NCBI GenBank assembly: GCA_036584565.1
Contig: JAZHDF010000021.1
Span: 1 to 6,725, forward strand
Origin: UBA9337 sp036584565
Lineage (GTDB): Bacteria; Patescibacteriota; Minisyncoccia; Moranbacterales; UBA9337
DNA length: 6,725 bases
Reading direction: 5' to 3'
How positions within the stretch are numbered: the stretch's first letter is position 1; each line of letters opens with the position of its first letter. Shown in pieces: positions 5,753-6,725 of the stretch. Position numbers and translations under genes: made by a program. Under the pieces are notes generated by a model. It had not been told where the DNA came from and ran no database searches. It saw only the letters and a list, made by a program, of their open reading frames with translations.

Positions 5753-6457
5753 TTAATTTTTTCTTTTTAATTTTATATCATAAAAAATTTCATTTTGCTC
5801 AACCATCACGATTCTTCGTTTTACCATCTCCAAAACCGCCAAAAATGAAACGATAATTTCCGCTTTATCCCCGCCTTTCTTGATTACCTCGCTAAAATTG
5901 AATTCGATTTTTCGACTCAAGATTTCCTTCAACTTATCAATTTTTTCCTTAAGTGAAATCACCCTGGTGATCCTTTCTTCTTCCAATTTTTCCAAAATCG
6001 GAATTTGACCCAAAATATCCTCGTAAATATTTCTCAGCTCCTCTGCTCCCACTCCCTCCGGGGGAGAAAAAACCGGCTTAATTTCCAAAAAGTTGTCCCG
6101 AGAGAAAGATTGCCGTTCGTTTTTAAAAATCTTTTCCAACTCTACAGCAATAAGCTTAAATTTTTTATATTCCTCCAATTGCTTTTCCAAATCAAAAATT
6201 TCCTCTTCTTCATCATTGCTTAAATCCAAAAGAGGTAATAAGGCTTTGGATTTTATCAAGATTAGTTTGGCCGCCACTGTCAAAAAATCAGCCAAATTCA
6301 TCAAGTTAATATCTTCTCTTTTTTCCAAATATTCCAAGTATTGATCGGTAATTTTCGCCAGACTGATACTGGTAATATTCATCTTTTCCTTATTGATAAG
6401 ATCCAAAAGCAGATCCAGGGGCCCTTCGAATTGTTCCAGTTTTACATTATACATCAT
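5753..6457 (-). CDS. scpA: Segregation and condensation protein A, ScpA (kleisin)
   Basis: ScpA is the kleisin subunit that bridges the two Smc heads and carries the ScpB dimer. The N-terminal Smc-binding domain begins with LEQFEGPLDLLL (7-18), the family signature, followed by ADFLTVAAKLILIKSKALLP (56-75). An acidic, coiled-coil-prone middle includes DEEEEIFDLEKQLEEY (about 82-97). The C-terminal winged helix (about 199-229) has IIVSFLAVLEMVKRR and a FYDIKL end. I choose ATG 6457 (234 residues); the next codon is also ATG (6454). An in-frame TTG at 6490 would add 11 residues, but it overlaps the proposed -35 box and is not needed for the domain. It is the first gene of the probable scpA-scpB-carboxypeptidase operon. 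Confidence 0.94.
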   Translation of the reverse strand: MMYNVKLEQFEGPLDLLLDLINKEKMNITSISLAKITDQYLEYLEKREDINLMNLADFLTVAAKLILIKSKALLPLLDLSNDEEEEIFDLEKQLEEYKKFKLIAVELEKIFKNERQSFSRDNFLEIKPVFSPPEGVGAEELRNIYEDILGQIPILEKLEEERITRVISLKEKIDKLKEILSRKIEFNFSEVIKKGGDKAEIIVSFLAVLEMVKRRIVMVEQNEIFYDIKLKRKN

Positions 6458-6461
6458 AACT

Positions 6462-6490
6462 ATCTTACTATTTTTTGAAAAACTTAGCAA
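6462..6490 (-). promoter_or_regulatory. Candidate promoter for the scpA operon
   Basis: The minus strand has TTGCTA (6485-6490, four of six), a 17-bp spacer and TAAGAT (6462-6467, four of six). The -10 ends 4 nt before the scpA ATG at 6457, so the transcript would start at or beside the start codon. Each box is modest; the spacing, and the same arrangement before murG and murC, are the support. Confidence 0.35.
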
Positions 6491-6725
6491 TCCGAAAAAA
6501 ATCCCGCAAAATAGAGTGGCGAAGAGTTTATGACTAATAAACTGATAAAGCCGGTCTAAAGATCAAAATACAAAGTGGAAAATAGATAAATAGTCATCAA
6601 GTCATTAGTCAATAGTCAATTGTTATCAAAATTCGCTATTTATAATGCCCAAGCTTAATTAGAATCCCAAATTGTAACATTGCAGCGTCAAGTTTACACT
6701 CGCCAATTCATTTAATCTCTCTATA
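6491..6725. other. Gene-free region upstream of scpA
   Basis: No credible coding frame, tRNA or rRNA on either strand. AGTTTAT (6525-6531) and ATAAACT (6537-6543) form a perfect 7-bp stem with a 5-nt loop and no following T-run, so it is not a standard terminator. Heptamer repeats lie at 6592-6620. A plus-strand TATAAT occurs at 6639-6644, but its nearest -35-like hexamer is only 15 bp away and no gene follows in the window. Confidence 0.5.
6592..6620. repeat. Tandem AGTCAAT-type heptamers
   Basis: The plus strand reads AGTCATCA, AGTCATT, AGTCAAT, AGTCAAT in direct succession: one octamer and three heptamers, the last two identical. It lies about 135 nt upstream of scpA. Confidence 0.75.

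Noticed and set aside
6458..6490. A longer scpA starting at TTG 6490.
   Set aside because: TTG is a poor start, and the extra 11 residues precede the conserved N-terminus and overlap a promoter-like sequence.

Overview
This is an AT-rich window whose genes all read right to left on the minus strand. It carries cell-wall synthesis and chromosome-organisation genes. In transcription order they are scpA, scpB, a penicillin-binding D,D-carboxypeptidase, murG, murC, a one-domain AbrB-type DNA-binding protein, and murB, which runs off the left edge. The murG-murC-murB order is that of the conserved division/cell-wall (dcw) cluster. Low GC, short proteins, scarce Shine-Dalgarno sequences, a free-standing AbrB-like gene between mur genes and the wording of several motifs (for example THESD in MurG) fit a Patescibacteria/CPR bacterium, probably Parcubacteria-like. 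That placement comes from family resemblance, not a database match. All complete genes end in TAA or TAG and none contains an in-frame TGA, so nothing here points to a recoded TGA.

Layout from right to left. 6458-6725 is a gene-free leader holding a promoter-like pair, a 7-bp hairpin and degenerate heptamer repeats. 5753-6457 scpA and 5179-5736 scpB encode the two partners of the Smc condensin. 4127-5167 is a membrane-anchored S11 peptidase that trims D-Ala from peptidoglycan. These three genes are spaced by only 16 and 11 nt and probably form one operon. 3802-4126 is a very AT-rich gap with heptamer repeats and one GC-richer structured island. 2695-3801 murG, then a 50-nt gap with a good promoter, then 1250-2644 murC. 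977-1249 is the most interesting gap: a strong extended -10 promoter fires at the foot of a 135-nt rod-like inverted repeat with a central bubble, which looks like a 6S-type RNA. It is followed by the 54-residue AbrB-like gene (812-976), a palindromic spacer (757-811) and the first 252 codons of murB (1-756).

Functionally, MurB and MurC make UDP-MurNAc-L-Ala, MurG adds GlcNAc to lipid I to give lipid II, and the carboxypeptidase edits the polymer outside the membrane. ScpA and ScpB work with Smc in chromosome compaction and segregation. The AbrB-like protein is a plausible local regulator. No mobile element, CRISPR array, tRNA or rRNA was seen.
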